Positions 22,444 through 35,223 of a stretch of DNA of 64,000 nucleotides are shown here, piece by piece. The stretch's first letter is position 1; each line of letters starts with the position of its first letter. The notes under the pieces were generated by a model. That model saw only the letters and a list, made by a program, of their open reading frames with translations, was not told the DNA's origin and made no database searches. Both the position numbers and the translations under genes were made by a program. Source of the DNA: Limonium bicolor (taxonomy: Eukaryota; Streptophyta; Magnoliopsida; Caryophyllales; Plumbaginaceae); the NCBI GenBank assembly GCA_023374045.1, contig CM041778.1, forward strand, positions 362,054,831 to 362,118,830, in the 5' to 3' direction.

Positions 22444-22690
22444 AATCACTTTCAATTATGTGATTCATAAGATTTAAATTCGGGGACTTCTCTTTCTTAG
22501 GAATTTTTACATTTTGATATATTTCATTTCTCGTGACATATACAATCTTCGGTACATGTTAGATAGTTATTCACTTTCAATCATGTGGTTCATAGGATTT
22601 GAATTCGGGGACTTTTCTTTCTTAGAAATTTCTACATTTTGATATATTTCATTTCTCGTGACATATACGTGCTTGCTCTCCAATCATCAA
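22444..22690. repeat. Two-copy direct repeat, about 126 bp per unit
   Basis: ATCACTTTCAATTATGTGATTC... (22444) recurs at about 22570 with few changes, each copy ending CATTTCTCGTGACATATAC. It lies between the + strand ORF and the mobile-domain gene. Sequence 22691-22990 holds nothing recognisable. Confidence 0.75.
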
Positions 22691-22993
22691 GCTACAATCT
22701 TGCTGATTTAAAAGCACTACAGAAACGATGCATTTCTAGAAAATTTTTGCCATAGTCTCCCCTGTTTTTCTTATCTCCACCGGTTCTAAGAACCTCCACA
22801 AAATCAACCAAAAGATCATCAACAAGGTCACCAGGATTTTCAGCAATAATTCCACCATCACCGAGTCCACTAGAAAAAAACTACAACCACACAAATTGTG
22901 CTAGCGTCTAATACACCAAGTATAAATGAAAGACAACAAATAGTTCCAAGATGATACTAAAGTTTATTACATCCAAATCCAAGATGACAACCA

Positions 22994-24270
22994 CTAGGGT
23001 GCACCATGCTGGCGCTGGTAACTATCCCATATGTATAAAGAGCTGAACACATCCTCAAGACCATGAGTTGCAGCCCTTTGTTCTTCTTCTGGCATCCCCT
23101 GACGATAGTATGACCAGTCCCATGCATTGTTCTCTTGGTAGTACGGGCGTGCAAGCTCACTTGCCTCAGACAGTAGCTGTAACACACTTGGTCAGATAAG
23201 TACACATAAAAAATAAAAGTGATATGTCATGAACTACTATGAAAAAATGACTTACTAGACAGGGATCTGGACGATGAACCAGGGTAGTCTGATAACTCTC
23301 AGGGTTTAGGATCTTCGGGTGTGTGTTCTTGGTGTACCAATCTAGGTAGAGTGGGTCACAAGCATGCAATCGCGCATTTGTGCGCGTATACCCTGGAACC
23401 AGCAATTTAGGAGTGTTTTCCCACAAACTATGCATGGGGGGGTATACACAGGTGTAAGGTGGGTTTTTTCCTCTTTTTCCAGACCTTGGGTTGGGTCTAA
23501 TAGGAGGTTCAGGGATACCCTGAATGTAACCAAACTGGCGCAGACAACGCCCAGGCAAGTACGGCTCATTCAACCCCAAAACCTGTATGTTACCTCTATA
23601 CCATGTACTCCCTCCATGCACATTAACATTATCCCGACCATAGGACAACCAATCAATCTACAATGAACATTAATAATAAGATGTAACCAACAACGAAAGA
23701 CAAAAATAATAATGGTTCAATGTGTTAGCAACTACAAACACTTACATTTAGAGCAGTCAAAGCATCTAGATGCTCACGATAGCCTTGCAGTGAACGATGA
23801 TCCTGCACTTGAGAGGTAGATCTCACCCATCTTAGAGTCCAAGGTCTGTCATCATTAGCGCGCCAGTCTGGGCTAACCGCTGGTCTTAATGTAGGAAAGT
23901 ACGCATAAATCCAGCACTGTGCATATAAAACACTAGAATGATTAAGCAATACCAATTATTAATACTCAGTGAGTTATCATATACTAGATGCACATTAGGA
24001 CACGTACCTCAAGTAACGTCATAGAACCAGCTATCCCACTGGAGCCGGCACGAGATGCTATCCCTAGCTGGCGATATAACCATGCAAGAATACCAGCTCC
24101 CCATGCATATTTACGAAGCTTGGTAGCTTTCTTCATGGGAGCTACTAACGAGAACAGTTGTGGACTCAGACGACCATTTGATTTTCCAGCTAATATGGTG
24201 GTACCGATCAGATGATACAACCAACCACATGCCTGCTTCATTAGGTCTTCAGGTTCATCCCTACAGTGCT
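22994..24270 (-). pseudogene. Plant mobile domain (MAIN-like) gene fragment, four exons, 5'-truncated
   Basis: Exons with consistent GT-AG borders: about 24008-24268 (QACGWLYHLIGTTILAG, then KLRKYAWGAGILAWLYRQLG...GSMTLLE), about 23748-23919 (CWIYAYFPTLRP...RPWTLRW...YREHLDAL), about 23254-23655 (VLGLNEPYLPGRCLRQFGYIQGIPEPP...), and 22994-23180 (LLSEASELARPYYQ..., stop). The order of GxxILAWLYR, W.YxYFP and RxLRQFGYxQxIP matches the plant mobile domain of MAINTENANCE OF MERISTEMS-like proteins, often carried by MULEs and Ty3/gypsy elements. The usual N-terminal half of the domain is not found upstream, where low-complexity and GC-rich sequence begins. Frames are open in the visible exons. It is either a partial capture or has lost its start. 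Confidence 0.75.
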
Positions 24271-24280
24271 GCAACAATAT

Positions 24281-24421
24281 TTATAAATCATTCACAATAT
24301 TTATTAGAATTAAAAAAAATAACAAATTAAAACATTTAAAAATCATTCACAATATTAGAATTCAAAAATAAACAAATTAAAACATTTAAAAATCATTCAC
24401 AATATTAGAATTCAAAAAATA
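24281..24421. repeat. Three-copy AT-rich tandem repeat
   Basis: Units of about 62 bp contain AAATTAAAACATTTAAAAATCATTCACAATATTAGAATTC. They lie between the first visible mobile-domain exon and the GC-rich block. Confidence 0.7.
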
Positions 24422-24424
24422 AAA

Positions 24425-24770
24425 TTGATTCGAGCAGCACAGGTGCTCTCCTGCAACCGGGGCGAGCGGCGGAGCTCCTCAGTACTGCCAGAATCGAGTA
24501 CCGCTAGTACTCATCTCCGTCATAGGCGAGCAGCGGCACTCCTCGCGTCTAGCCGACTCGAGCAGCGGTGGTTCTCGTCTTCTTCGTCGGGCGCGCGCAC
24601 AGCTGGGCGAGTCGCTGGCCTCCTCGCGTGTCTTCGAAGCGAGCGGTGGCGCTCCTCGCCTGTCTACGAATCGAGCAGCGGCGGTACTCGCATGGCGCAG
24701 GGTAGAGCTGCGGCGCTGCTCGCCCTAGGGCGAGTAGAGCCGCCCTGCTCCTCGCCTGAACTTTTTTTTT
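24425..24770. other. GC-rich block with GAGCAGCGGCG-CTCCTCG repeats
   Basis: An abrupt GC-rich segment in an AT-rich element. Short repeats (CGAGCAGCGGCGxTCCTCGC) recur in both orientations and leave all frames open by composition. No recognised domain. It could be a captured gene 5' region, as in Pack-MULEs, but this is unproven. Confidence 0.5.
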
Positions 24771-25049
24771 GAATAATTTTGAATCTTTCATGCTAGATCT
24801 AGCTCAAATGATGTTTAATTTCAAAAAACTAACACCAAATTCATACTCAGGACACCCAAATATATAAGTTGCAAAAAAAAATTCGAAAAACTCACCGGAA
24901 AAATTTTCCGGCGGTGGTCCCGCGGTGGTTGGCGGCGGCGGGTGGCGGCTCCGGCAGTCAGAAGAGAGCTTCTTAAGGAAGAGAGAGAGAGGAGAGAGAG
25001 TGAGTAAGAGAGAAATGAATAATCCAAGGAAGGTAAGGCTATATATAGT

Positions 25050-25420
25050 ACGAGCGTTTTTTACCCGAAATTGACATTTTCAACTGCGATTTCAGTACGA
25101 CGTTCTGAAAGTGTAACAATGTTTGTATTTTAGTCAAACACATCATAAAATGTCTTTAACTTACGTGGAGTCACAATTATAACGTTTAAATGCAATTAAA
25201 AAGGGTTTAACGTCTTTTATTACAATTAGAGCGTTTTCACCCGAAATTGGCGTTTTTAACTACGAATTCAGTACGACATTCTGAATATGTACCAATGTTT
25301 GTAATTTAGTCAAACATAATGTAAAATATCGTCCAAATTACGTGGAGTCACAATTAAAATCATATTGACGCAATTAATACGGGTTTATAATGTTTTGTAA
25401 CAATCAGAGTGTTTTTTACT
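25050..25420. repeat. Subterminal direct repeat near the right end of the MULE
   Basis: GAGCGTTTTTTACCCGAAATTG... (25051) recurs at about 25228 as GAGCGTTTTCACCCGAAATTG..., period near 178 bp. A third partial start is near 25407. Confidence 0.7.
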
Positions 25421-25499
25421 GTTTCCGCTCAAGAAATTATTTTTAAAAAAACAAAAGTTACAACACGACATCATTACATTAGTACAACGTCAATATGAA

Positions 25500-25557
25500 T
25501 TAAAAAAAAATTTGTACTGCGGTGATTAGTAATTTTGTACTATGAATAGCAACCCAG
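25500..25557. repeat. Right terminal inverted repeat of the MULE
   Basis: Complement of 17109-17165 with a few mismatches (CATAGTAC against CGCAGTAC). TTATGTAAT follows directly. Confidence 0.9.
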
Positions 25558-26230
25558 TTATGTAATTTATGTTTTTACCGGTTTAATTTAAATATAGTTT
25601 GTTACGATTAAAGCTTATCTCTCGCCTTTTCAATAAATTTCATGAATTTATTAAAATGCTTTACTAAATCTATTTTGATCAGATCCGTGATAAATAGACA
25701 GGTTAATTAATCCGTAAATCTGTGGAAAGCTTATTATGATTTAATAAGTTAGTACTTCAGACGCAAATATAATTTCTCGTACTAAATCCGTTTACATGTG
25801 TTTTGCTCGAATCTGGATTAGACCGAGCATGTTCTGGTAAACGAGTTGTTTTGAGTCTATGATTTAGTCCTCAAGATAATAACAGGAATTTTTCCAAACT
25901 ATCACAATAAAACCGGTAGACATAGCATAAAAGAGCATATTATATAAACTTGAACCCAGAGTCCCGTTTAATTTATCTTTTACTCAGTTTATTTTATTTG
26001 TCCTTTTTATTTATAAAAACAAGTCAATTAATTCCCCCCTTTTGTGACAAAGCTTAGGTATTATATTATTTCACTATAAGTCCCACGGTTCGATATCCGG
26101 TCGCTTCCACTGTACTATACTACTGTGACCGGGATTTTGTTTGCAGCCCGTAAGGTATTTTGAGTTTTTAATTTCTTTTTCATTTGTTTTAAATACGTCA
26201 GTTCCAACCATTCACATTATCCTTTCTGCA
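25558..26230 (+). repeat. 3' LTR of element A, last segment
   Basis: Matches 200-882. Contains the U5 stem (near 26096-26140) and ends CTTTCTGCA. Copia integrase sequence begins at the next base. Confidence 0.9.
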
Positions 26231-27980
26231 CTCATCAAACGACTTGCTGCAAAATTCAGTACCCTGGTCTGTTCTCAGGGTTTTTAATGTAAATGAGAAT
26301 TTATTGACAAGCACTTTATGGAGTTTGGCAAACTCCGTAAAGGTTTCATCCTTAGCAGACGGAAAGATGACCCAAGTCCACCTAGAATAATCATCGACTA
26401 TGACCAGGATATACCTCTTACCACTTCTACTTTGAGTACGCATGGGGCCAACAAGATCCATGTGGAGCAATTCCAACGGAGAGCTAGTAGAGAGAGTTAA
26501 CTTACTTTTGAAGGAAGACCGGGTGTGTTTACCTTTTATGCACGCGTCACAGACGGAGTCTGTGTCAAAGTTTGTATCGGGTAAACCAATCACCAAATCC
26601 TTACTTTTGAGTTTGTTCAACAGCCTGTGATTTGCGTGACCAAGTCTGGAGTGCCACAGCAACGAATTTTTGGAATCCACATTTAGACAGACTTGATCAT
26701 CCTGATTAATTGAGTTTAAGCACATTTTGTAGAGATTTCCTTCTCTGCGTCCCATAACTTTTAAGGAACCTGTACGCTCATCAAAAACCTTACAATCCAA
26801 AGAAGAGAAAAGTACCAAATTAAATCTATCACAAATTTGAGAAATACTTAACAGACTATGTTGAAGTCCAGTGACCAGATGGACTCCATCAATTTTAAAT
26901 CTAGAGGGGTTACCTACAGAGCCAACTCCCATGATTTCACCTTGGTTGTTGTTTCCAAAGGTAACCTTACCTCCTTGGTAGGATGAAAGCGAATTGAATT
27001 GATTTGGATCTCCAGTCACATGACGAGAGCATCCACTATCCAAGTACCAGCTGTCTTCATTCGTCTTCATCTACAAAATAAAAGATCATTTGTTAGACTT
27101 GGGAACCCAGATGTACTTGGGTTCCCTTTTCGAGCCAGATTTTTTTAACTCTTTTCTAGCTTCAAGAATTAATCTGACTCGTTTGAGATTGAATGAAAGA
27201 CCTTTATTCAATTTATCGCAAGCAATGTCCCTATGTCCAAGGCTCCCGTAGTAGCCACAAATCTTAGTGGGAGGAAGATTAACGTATTTCTGTTGTCCTT
27301 CCCACCAAGAGTCAAAATTTTCTTTTTGTTGATGTCGCTTGGCTTTGTTGTTGGATTTGGACATATTTTTTGGAATATCGAACTTACCTTTTTGCCACTT
27401 GGTCTTGGATTGAGTGGATCCAACTCTAGATCGTAGATTGACAATCTCTTGAGAGAGTTAGTCTACCTTTGAACGAAGATCGTCACCATCTTGACTGACT
27501 TCCTTGATTTTGGAGTTAGCTCACTCAGGTAGTTCGGAGGAAGTGACTTGTTTGATGAATTTGACTGGCTTGAGAGAGAGAGCATGCTCTGTTTCTTTCA
27601 GTTTTTAAGTGAGATTTTTGACAGTAGAGTTTAAAGACATGACTTTGGATTCAGAGGCATTTAGTTCATTTTGAAGAGAGCAGCATTTATCGGTGAAGAT
27701 AGTGAGATCATGTTTGAGGGAGTCAATCAGAGTGAGAGACTCTTTAGGTCCAGTCTAAGTGAGCAAGAGATAGTCTTGTGTTCCTCAGTTTTGTCTCTTA
27801 AAGCATACATGAGACCCTTTGAGATTTTGAGTTCCTCAGTTAACTCGGAAATTTTGCTGGTGAGACTTGCTTTGAGGGAGTTAGTATCAGAGACAATTTT
27901 AGCAATTAAAGCCATAAAACCCATAGGAGCTATACGATAAAGATCTGTTTCAAGATGGGAGCGAGTTACCTTATTGTCGG
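26231..27980 (-). pseudogene. Ty1-copia (SIRE-like) gag end, protease and integrase, 3' part lost to the left
   Basis: Reading right to left. A coiled-coil-like region (27470-27930: LKASLTSKISELTEELKISKG) is followed by a knuckle CGYYGSLGHRDIAC near 27240. A stop near 27086 precedes WYLDSGCSRHVTG, the aspartic protease active region in SIRE/copia elements. The GAG-pre-integrase zinc motif follows (HSRLGHANHRLLNKL...CDACIKGKHTRS), then the integrase core with MDLVGPM, VDDYSRWTWV and LRTDQGTEF. It ends at SKSFDE, where element A begins. Reverse transcriptase and RNase H should therefore lie beyond the left edge of the window. The gag and pol parts are separated by solo LTR J. Stops near 27075 and 27520 show decay. 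Confidence 0.88.
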
Positions 27981-30900
27981 TGAAATACCCCTAACCATTA
28001 AATAATTAAATAATGGGAATTAAAGGTTTATTTGTGGGATTATGAAACCATAAGAAAACACAGAAACACTTAGGCTTTAAAAATGCACCTAAACTCCTTA
28101 AGGTCAAAAACGTGCGTTAAGCCGGACCTTGGGTCAACCAAGTTATACAAGCTATAAAACTTATACAAGGTCAACTAATGATCACGATATGACCCGATAG
28201 TCATTAATTATCATTTAACACAAAAGGCATGGAGTAAATTTTCAATTAAACGAAAAGTGCCTGGAGGAACCCTTGCGGGCCCCACAAACCCTAGAAAAGG
28301 CCCGGGAATGCCGAAGTGGCATGAAACCCTAAATAAATCATTCTTAGAGTTCCAACCACCATTAATTAACATTATAAATAGAATGCTCAAGTTAGATTTA
28401 CAAGAATACACAAAATGCCCGGGAGAAACGCTTAAAGCACAAAAAGGTCCCGAAAGTCCCGAGAATGTCCCGGAAATGTGTTTTGGGTCTATATAACCCA
28501 ATGAAACACCTATAAATACTCTAATAAATATCTATACTCATTAATATCACATTTGTAACCCTAAATCCAGAGATTTACAATTTTTACATTAAAATATTAA
28601 TAAAATAATCAAGAAATGCAAAATCAGGTCTCGGTTGACCAAGTTGGTCAACATTGACCATTGACCACAAAATTGACCAAGTAGGAGCTGGACACACGGC
28701 TTCCATTAGCCTTACTTTACCTAACTTATCTTCTCATAATGGTATACCTTTACCTTTACATTAAAATACATAAAAGTTATACTTTACATAAAATAATCAA
28801 AGTGTGTCTACCACTTAACCTACCTATCCCACTTGACCCTCCATTTACAATTAATCAGAGGCAATTTCCCTTGGTAAGTGGCCGATTCCAAGCAATAGAA
28901 TGTGACTCACCATTGTTACTTTACTAAAGTAATGATAATTTTCTATTATGTCATTAATTAAGTGTGACTCATTCATCCACCATGCCCATTATTTCCACCT
29001 ATTTAGAGGCTCCATTCTCACCCATTAAACAACCTAAACTATCTACACATGAGTCATCAAGCATTGTGACATAAAGTAAGATTAAAATGTCATTAAAGGC
29101 AAAATTAGACTACCTTCCTCCCATTACTTCTTCCAGCCGTGAGTCCATCAGCCAAATGCTCCTTCTAATCCTCCTTAACCTTAAGGAGACACAAACCCAG
29201 CTGGTGTGATCTCTTGATCTAGGTAAGCTTCCAAGGCATGAAAAATGTCCAGTTTCTTCATCTTTCTTTCCATTGAGCTAAACTGCAATCACTTCCATCC
29301 TTGTATGTAGTGTGTTTTGGAGGTTAAAAGGAGGTATATTCTCGTCTGTAACAAGGTAGAAGGAGGGAAGTTCAAAGCTTGGTCATTTAAGGTAAAAAAT
29401 GTGCTTTAAGCACATACTTCTTCATTCCATTCATTTCTGGTGGTAAACCTTGGTTCTTTAGACTTGTTTTCTTCTCCTTTTCATGGGATTCAGTTGGTAT
29501 ACCAAGATCTACAAGGAATAGCCATATCCATGCCAAAAATACCATTTTGGCATCTAATCAAGGTAAAATTAGCCACCTTCTTGCTTGATTCATTCCGGTT
29601 TTAAGCCTTCATTTAGGAGATCTTTTGATACTCTTTTACTTCTGTAAAAATAGGCCGAAGAAGAAAAGCCATGGTTCCTTTGTATTTCTAAGGTAAATTT
29701 ACCTTGAATTTAAGTACTAAAACACTTCCTATGATTAGCTCATGTTTAGAGTCTAATCATGTCTTAATTTGCTGTTCAAACCATGTCTAAAAAGCTATGG
29801 AAATTTCTTCAAGCTGCCATGGCCAAACATGGCCTGGCCTTGGCTAAATCAAGGTATAAATCACTTAAAACTCAACTTTGATATATTAATATATGTTTAA
29901 GCTTATGTATATCATGCCATGAGTGAACATAGCCTAAATGGTCTGATTTTGACTTAGGTGGTTAAGGAAATGACTTACTAAATTTATCTAAGTAATTAAG
30001 TAACATAAAAGGTCAAATTAAGACTTATGTGGAAGATTGGTAAATAATGGAAAATACATGGTAAGGCCGAGAGTTTACATGTATTTTGGGGCATTTATGT
30101 GTAAGTTATTTTATAAGCCAATGTTTGTAATAAGGCCATGTACTTTAGGCCATTTTAATTAGGTATATTTAGTTTATATAAGTTTTAGATAATAAATAAA
30201 TATTACCGTAAAGTATAAGAGGTTAACTATAATTAAATCAAATTTGGGGGCTAAATAATAATAAAGCCGAAAATTAGGTGTTAAAAGGATTTAAAATAAA
30301 AATTATATGATTTATAAAGTTTTGGGGTTGATTTGTAAATTCTGGAAAATTAGAGGTTAAAACCGTAAATAAGGGAAAGTAATGGTCAAGGCTGTATTAA
30401 GGAGGTCAACCTTGACCATAGGGTAGGTTTTGACCAAATTAGATAAGTTAAATAACTTATTTAAGGTTATATAATAAGATAAGTATTTAATGTAACATTT
30501 TTATAACATATGGGTATGCATGGAGATTACCGAAACTTAAGGGTGTAAAATGGTATTTTAAACACCCATGGGAATTAGGAATTTTAGGATTTTATTGGTT
30601 GATTGAAATAAATAAGCTATATATGATATAATATATTAGTTATTATGTCATTGTTATACTTTGGAAAAGAAAAATGGGGTGGAAACGTAATAACCGAGAG
30701 TTGGGGGTAAGAATGGTAATTATAACCCTTTGGTGAAAGTTGGTGATTTTTGGAATAATATAAGCGTATTTAATAAGATAAGTGTATAATATATAGTTTT
30801 AAATGATATTAAAAAATATATGTTATAAATGGGTCAAATTATAATTATAAGAAGTTGATGGGTGGAGAAATAATTTAGAATGATTAAGGGTCTGTTCGGT

Positions 30901-33540
30901 TATTTTTTTTAAAAATAACTATAGGTTATACCTTTATAAAGTTAAAAATGTATATTATATGGTATATATAACATGGTATAATTATGGGGTGATTTTGTAA
31001 TAAACATAAAGATATGGTAAGTAATAAGATTGGTTTTTAATGGATATGCTTTTCGGTAATTAACAATAGTTTTGTATAAAAACTATATGTTATAATTATA
31101 TAGATAAAGATATCATGTTATATGATATTAGTATAGGTATTAACATTACCTAATGTTATGTGGTCAAAATAAAATTAAAATAAAGTATAATGTTGTACCG
31201 AATTTATAAAGGTTGGAAATGAATTTTAGTCTATGGTCTACAATGTTATAAATGTTATAACAATTATATGGTATTAATGTGGTAAATGGAATTAATATAA
31301 GTAAGGATATTCAAATTAAATAATGTGACAAACTATAAATAAATGAGATTTATAAACTAAGGTAAATATTGAATAAACCTTAGGAGTTGAAATTATACAA
31401 CATAAAATGTTACATAATATTAAGATAATGATCTTAGTATAAGTTGTAACAATATAACACAATTAAGGAGAATAGTCATCTAATATAAGATGATAAAATG
31501 TGACATATAATATAAGAGTTTTATAATTCATGAAACCTACCTGTATGGTAAATATATACATATGCGAGCGAGAATTATGTTATATAAGGGTGGATATATA
31601 TTATGGTTGGAAACCATATAATATAATGGTGAAGGTTATACATGAAAATGGTTTATAAACTATAAGTTATAAGTTTTTGAATTCAAGTGTAGTTTATTAA
31701 AAGATTAATGGATTAAATAATACGATGTATTATAATGGATGGTGGGATAATAATACTATACGATAAATAATGCATGTATACATGCAACCATAGGTTATAA
31801 AATATATTATGCATGCAAAACAATAGGTTACAATACGTGCCTATGCGTGCGGTGAAGCAGTCGAATTAAACGTACGAGAACGAACGAACATATGTAAAAG
31901 CGTAACGCTTATAAACTACCACGAGTTGAAAAAAATAAACTCTTACGTTCGAAAAACGTTAACTACGACGTTCTTATTTAACCAACTCCCTCGTTAAACC
32001 GAGTATTAATACATACATCGAATAAGGAGCTTTAAGGATAACAACACCTTAATTAATAACAATTGAAATCCGGGGATGTAATACTGGGGTTACTGAAATT
32101 ATTCGGAAATACCGAGTCAATTTGTCATGTGGATTGACACCTAGGTTCCTCGTATTTTTAGATCACATTTCAGACGTGCGCGCTCGACAAGCTTAGTGGG
32201 ACTACACTGGCATCCTTGGTCTAAGGTGTACGGTATGTAAAGAGGGTTTGAGCCGTTTGTTGTCCCGAGGAATTCCTCGGTTCGGATTTGTTTGATACTT
32301 GTAAGTATGTGTGTGGTTATGTGTATGTGATGATCGTGTGTTATTGTTGTTATTTAATTATGCGCGAGCGTCCTACGAGACTAACACTACGTCGACTATA
32401 GATCGACTTATACAACATACATATGCGTTTAATGTGATGACATAATGATTACTCAATATAATACCCTTAGTATTAATATTAAGTATATGATAACCTAAGT
32501 AAAACACTTAGGTACGAGATACGACAATGTCGGTCTCTAGAGCATGGATCTTGAACATGAATATAACCTAGATTACATCTAGGTATGCGTGAGACCCATT
32601 GGGCAGCAAATTAATAAATTGTATTCTCCATAAAACTAAGAGTTTATCTTAATCCTATGAGAGAATTGCTATGAGATGAGGGGAGGAATCCCGGTAGTTT
32701 ACGAACTACCTGGTTGTGCATTTGTGATCACTGAGGGGTACCCGATAGTGGGTCAGATGGTACCTGCTGTTGGTACACGGCTACGGCCTTTATATGGACG
32801 CCTTACGAGGCAAAGTGAACAACAGGGGCCTCCGGACCTCTGGCAACATGAGCACCTTTGTGTGTACGGGAGGACTACTGTCCATTGGTAAGGTTAATCG
32901 GGTTGTCCCAACATGACGCCCAACTTGTAACTAATTATACATGGTTTTGATGGATGGGGCCTTGAAGGGCAAATAATATTAAATATGGAAACCGTTCGCT
33001 AAGGCGATTATACACAGAACTATAATTATTCGATACGTTCGTTTGTGCGACTGTTGTTTATGAAATATAATGTCTATTTGGAATGGATGGATGACTATGT
33101 GTTATGCATGATTATTACAGTATTAATTATATCTATAAAAGGTAAAGCATGAAACCAATCTAATATCAAGATGGCTAAAATGACAAGTGACCAATAGGGT
33201 CCAGGCCCGCATACTCAGCGTTTATCGCTGAGCTTTTATGGCATTGTTGTAGGTTGCTGATCATCATCGAAGCCGAAGTACGGGATTGGGTAGATGCTCA
33301 CTTGTTGACGGTTATGGTTTTTGGACTTAGTATGATGTATAGGATTTATCTCGTTGTCACAGCGATATGGTAGTGCTGTTTGTTTTGGTTGTTGGATATA
33401 GTTTCTGCTTCGTTACTCGCATGGGCGAGTAATGGCAGGTGACACCCGAGTGAGATTAATGTTGTTTATTCTTCCGTTGTAGACGTCTTTAATTATGCTA
33501 CTTGAGGGATTATTACGTGTTTAACGACAGGGGTGTTACA
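27981..33540 (+). mobile_element. Element J: 5.56-kb solo LTR inside the copia element
   Basis: Starts TGAAATACCCC and ends GGGGTGTTACA, the same ends as D and C in the opposite orientation. Flanking 5-mers GTCGG (27976-27980) and GTGGG (33541-33545) form a TSD with one change. On its two sides the copia gag reading resumes. There is no primer site, coding domain or second LTR. AT-rich in the middle; ORFs inside (28211-28501, 32676-32891) look fortuitous. Confidence 0.82.
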
Positions 33541-34660
33541 GTGGGGGATCATGGACTCAGTCGTATCATGTGCCATGAGACATACCAAGCCGCTGGACTC
33601 TGTGTCTTGATCGTCGGAGTCTGAGTCACCCCAACCGACAACTGCCATCAGTGACCTCCCTTGGGATTTTCCATACTGGTTTTTGAGTAACGGCCAATCC
33701 TTCTTGAAATGACCGGGTTTATTGCAGTTGAAACAGGTGACAGAGTTGAAGACTTGTTTGGACGTATTTGAGAATGACCGACTCTGTCGATTTGTTGGTT
33801 ACGCATGAATTTTTGGAAGTTCTTTACTATGAAGACAAAGTCTTCCATAGTCTCAGCCTCACTTTCTTCAACAATAATATCCACGAACTCGGCCTTAGCT
33901 TGTCTGATTTGAGTATCAGCGACATAGGCTCCTTCTTAAGTGTATTGAGTCGAATTAACCTGCAAGGCTTGGTCATTCAAAGTAGTAATTTTACTGGAAG
34001 AAGAAGAAGATGTATTACCACACTTCTTTCGAACGTTCTTCTTGTACTTATCTACAGATTGTAGATAGGAACCTAAGTCTTGGCAGCTCCATTTGGATAA
34101 ATCCTTGCATGCTTTGGTGGAGATTACCATCTCTGCCCATTCTTCTCTAAGACTGTCAAGCAGCTGGTGCAAGACACTCTCTCTATCCGGTAAAATGTTC
34201 TCTTCCTACATAGTAGTTTTTAGTAAGTAAAAATGATCAAGCACTTCTTCCAGAGACTCACCTGGTTTTTGTAGAAAATTCTCATAGTCCATTCGAAGTT
34301 CTTGAGCTTTTCATTTCTTGAGTTCAGTGACTCCTTCGTGAGTAGCTTGAAGGAGAGTCCATATCTCGTTTGCAGACTTACAGTGATTGACTCTTCTTTG
34401 TTCTGGAATGGACAGACAAGTGTAGATTGTGCGGGATGCTTGTCGGTTTAGCTCATACCTTTTGCGCTCTGCAGCAGTCCATGTGGATCGATCTGGATGA
34501 CTGCGAGATCTCCTCCGGTGACTATCTTCCAAAGTTCAGAGTTGACTGACTCAATGTGTTGTTCAATCTCGTTTTTCCAATGATCGTAGTTTGTGGAGGT
34601 GAGTCTAGGGTGCTCGAAGTGCATTTTGTTATTTTGATTGGCGAAGAGGTTTGCCATTGT
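33541..34660 (-). pseudogene. Ty1-copia gag, N-terminal part, frameshifted
   Basis: Starts at 34657 with MANLFANQNN; PRLTSTNYDHWKNEIEQHIES and ELWKIVTGG are typical of copia gag. A frameshift near 34500 leads into the segment with WTAAERKRYELNRQASRTIYTCL and SANEIWTLLQATHEG. Another break precedes LSKWSCQDLGSYLQSV. The region then runs through VDIIVEESEAETMEDFVFIVKNFQKFMR to a knuckle (CFNCNKPGHFKKDWP), readable only after a frame change near 33760. An acidic stretch (GWGDSDSDDQDTESS) leads to the junction with J. Several indels make it non-functional. Confidence 0.85.
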
Positions 34661-34688
34661 TCATTGACTGACTGTCAGCCTAAGCAAG

Positions 34689-34700
34689 GCTCTGATACCA
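34689..34700 (-). other. Primer-binding site of the copia element (initiator Met tRNA type)
   Basis: The complement reads TGGTATCAGAGC two bases from the LTR end (...CCTACA). It fixes the copia on the minus strand, with its 5' LTR to the right. Confidence 0.88.
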
Positions 34701-35223
34701 CGTGTAGGATCGGGTGGCTAACTCAAACCAACTCAAAGTGTGATTCTAAGAGTTGATTTGACTCAATCAACCTTTGTACGCAAGAATGCTTAAAACATAG
34801 AGACACTCAATCGAACTGTTTGAGCTGAGTGCGCGGAAGACTTAAGAGATTTAAACAAATTAATGTTGTGAAAGATAGAAGGACTCTGTGGAGCTAGGTA
34901 AGATACACAATAAGCTATTTTATTCTCTGGTCAAAACAAAATAACTGACAAATGCCCACTAAGTAGAAGAGATCTACTTCGTGGTTTTTCACTCACTCAC
35001 CCAACACACTTTCTGATCTGCTCAATGGTAAGTGTAGCAAACCTAGGATCTTCCTAGGTAGAGTCTATCTAGATATACTAACTGAATTGGTATGAATTCT
35101 CTCTCTAGCTTACAATGGTAATTCTCTCTCTCTAACCTCTGGAATATTTCTCTATGAAAGCGTGAAGGAAACTAGCTATTACAAGGCTTATTTATATTGG
35201 CTTTAGGAGCAATGGTTCGAAGG

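Larger units (their letters stand above)
17109..25557 (-). mobile_element. Mutator-like element (MULE) with transposase-OTU, a small + strand ORF and a plant mobile domain gene
   Basis: Terminal inverted repeats of about 55 bp: 17111-17165 (GGGTTGCTATTCGCAGTAC...) against the complement of 25500-25555. Similarity continues inward past a MITE insertion to about 17630. The 9-bp TSD TTATGTAAT is perfect at 17100-17108 and 25558-25566. The outermost two bases differ between ends (GG against CT). It carries three coding regions, all decayed or incomplete except the 150-codon + strand ORF. Confidence 0.9.
1..26230 (+). mobile_element. Element A: Athila-like LTR retrotransposon, left end outside window, 3' LTR split twice
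   Basis: The end of a 5' LTR (to 882) is followed by a tRNA-Asp-like primer site, a gag-like region, a long ORF, a 3' noncoding region and a purine-rich tract. The 3' LTR starts at 5423 (TGATAAGTGG). It is interrupted by element B at 5726-16601 and by a MULE at 17109-25557, then resumes and ends with CTGCA at 26230. Sequence 1-882 aligns with 16890-17108 joined to 25567-26230, which proves the assignment. There is no pol, so A is non-autonomous. Beyond 26230 lies copia integrase sequence, so A was inserted into that gene and the rest of the copia should lie left of the window. Confidence 0.85.

Noticed and set aside
22994..24270. Mobile-domain gene as a host gene
   Set aside because: It lies between the TIRs of the MULE with an outer TSD, so it is element cargo even if of host origin.
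24425..24772. 115-codon ORF in GC-rich sequence, overlapping an 80-codon ORF on the other strand
   Set aside because: Low-complexity Ser/Arg/Ala-rich translation produced by short GC-rich repeats; several frames are open at once.
28211..28501. Overlapping 79- and 96-codon ORFs on opposite strands inside J
   Set aside because: No homology, both frames open over GGCCC/GGGCC-rich sequence in a solo LTR.
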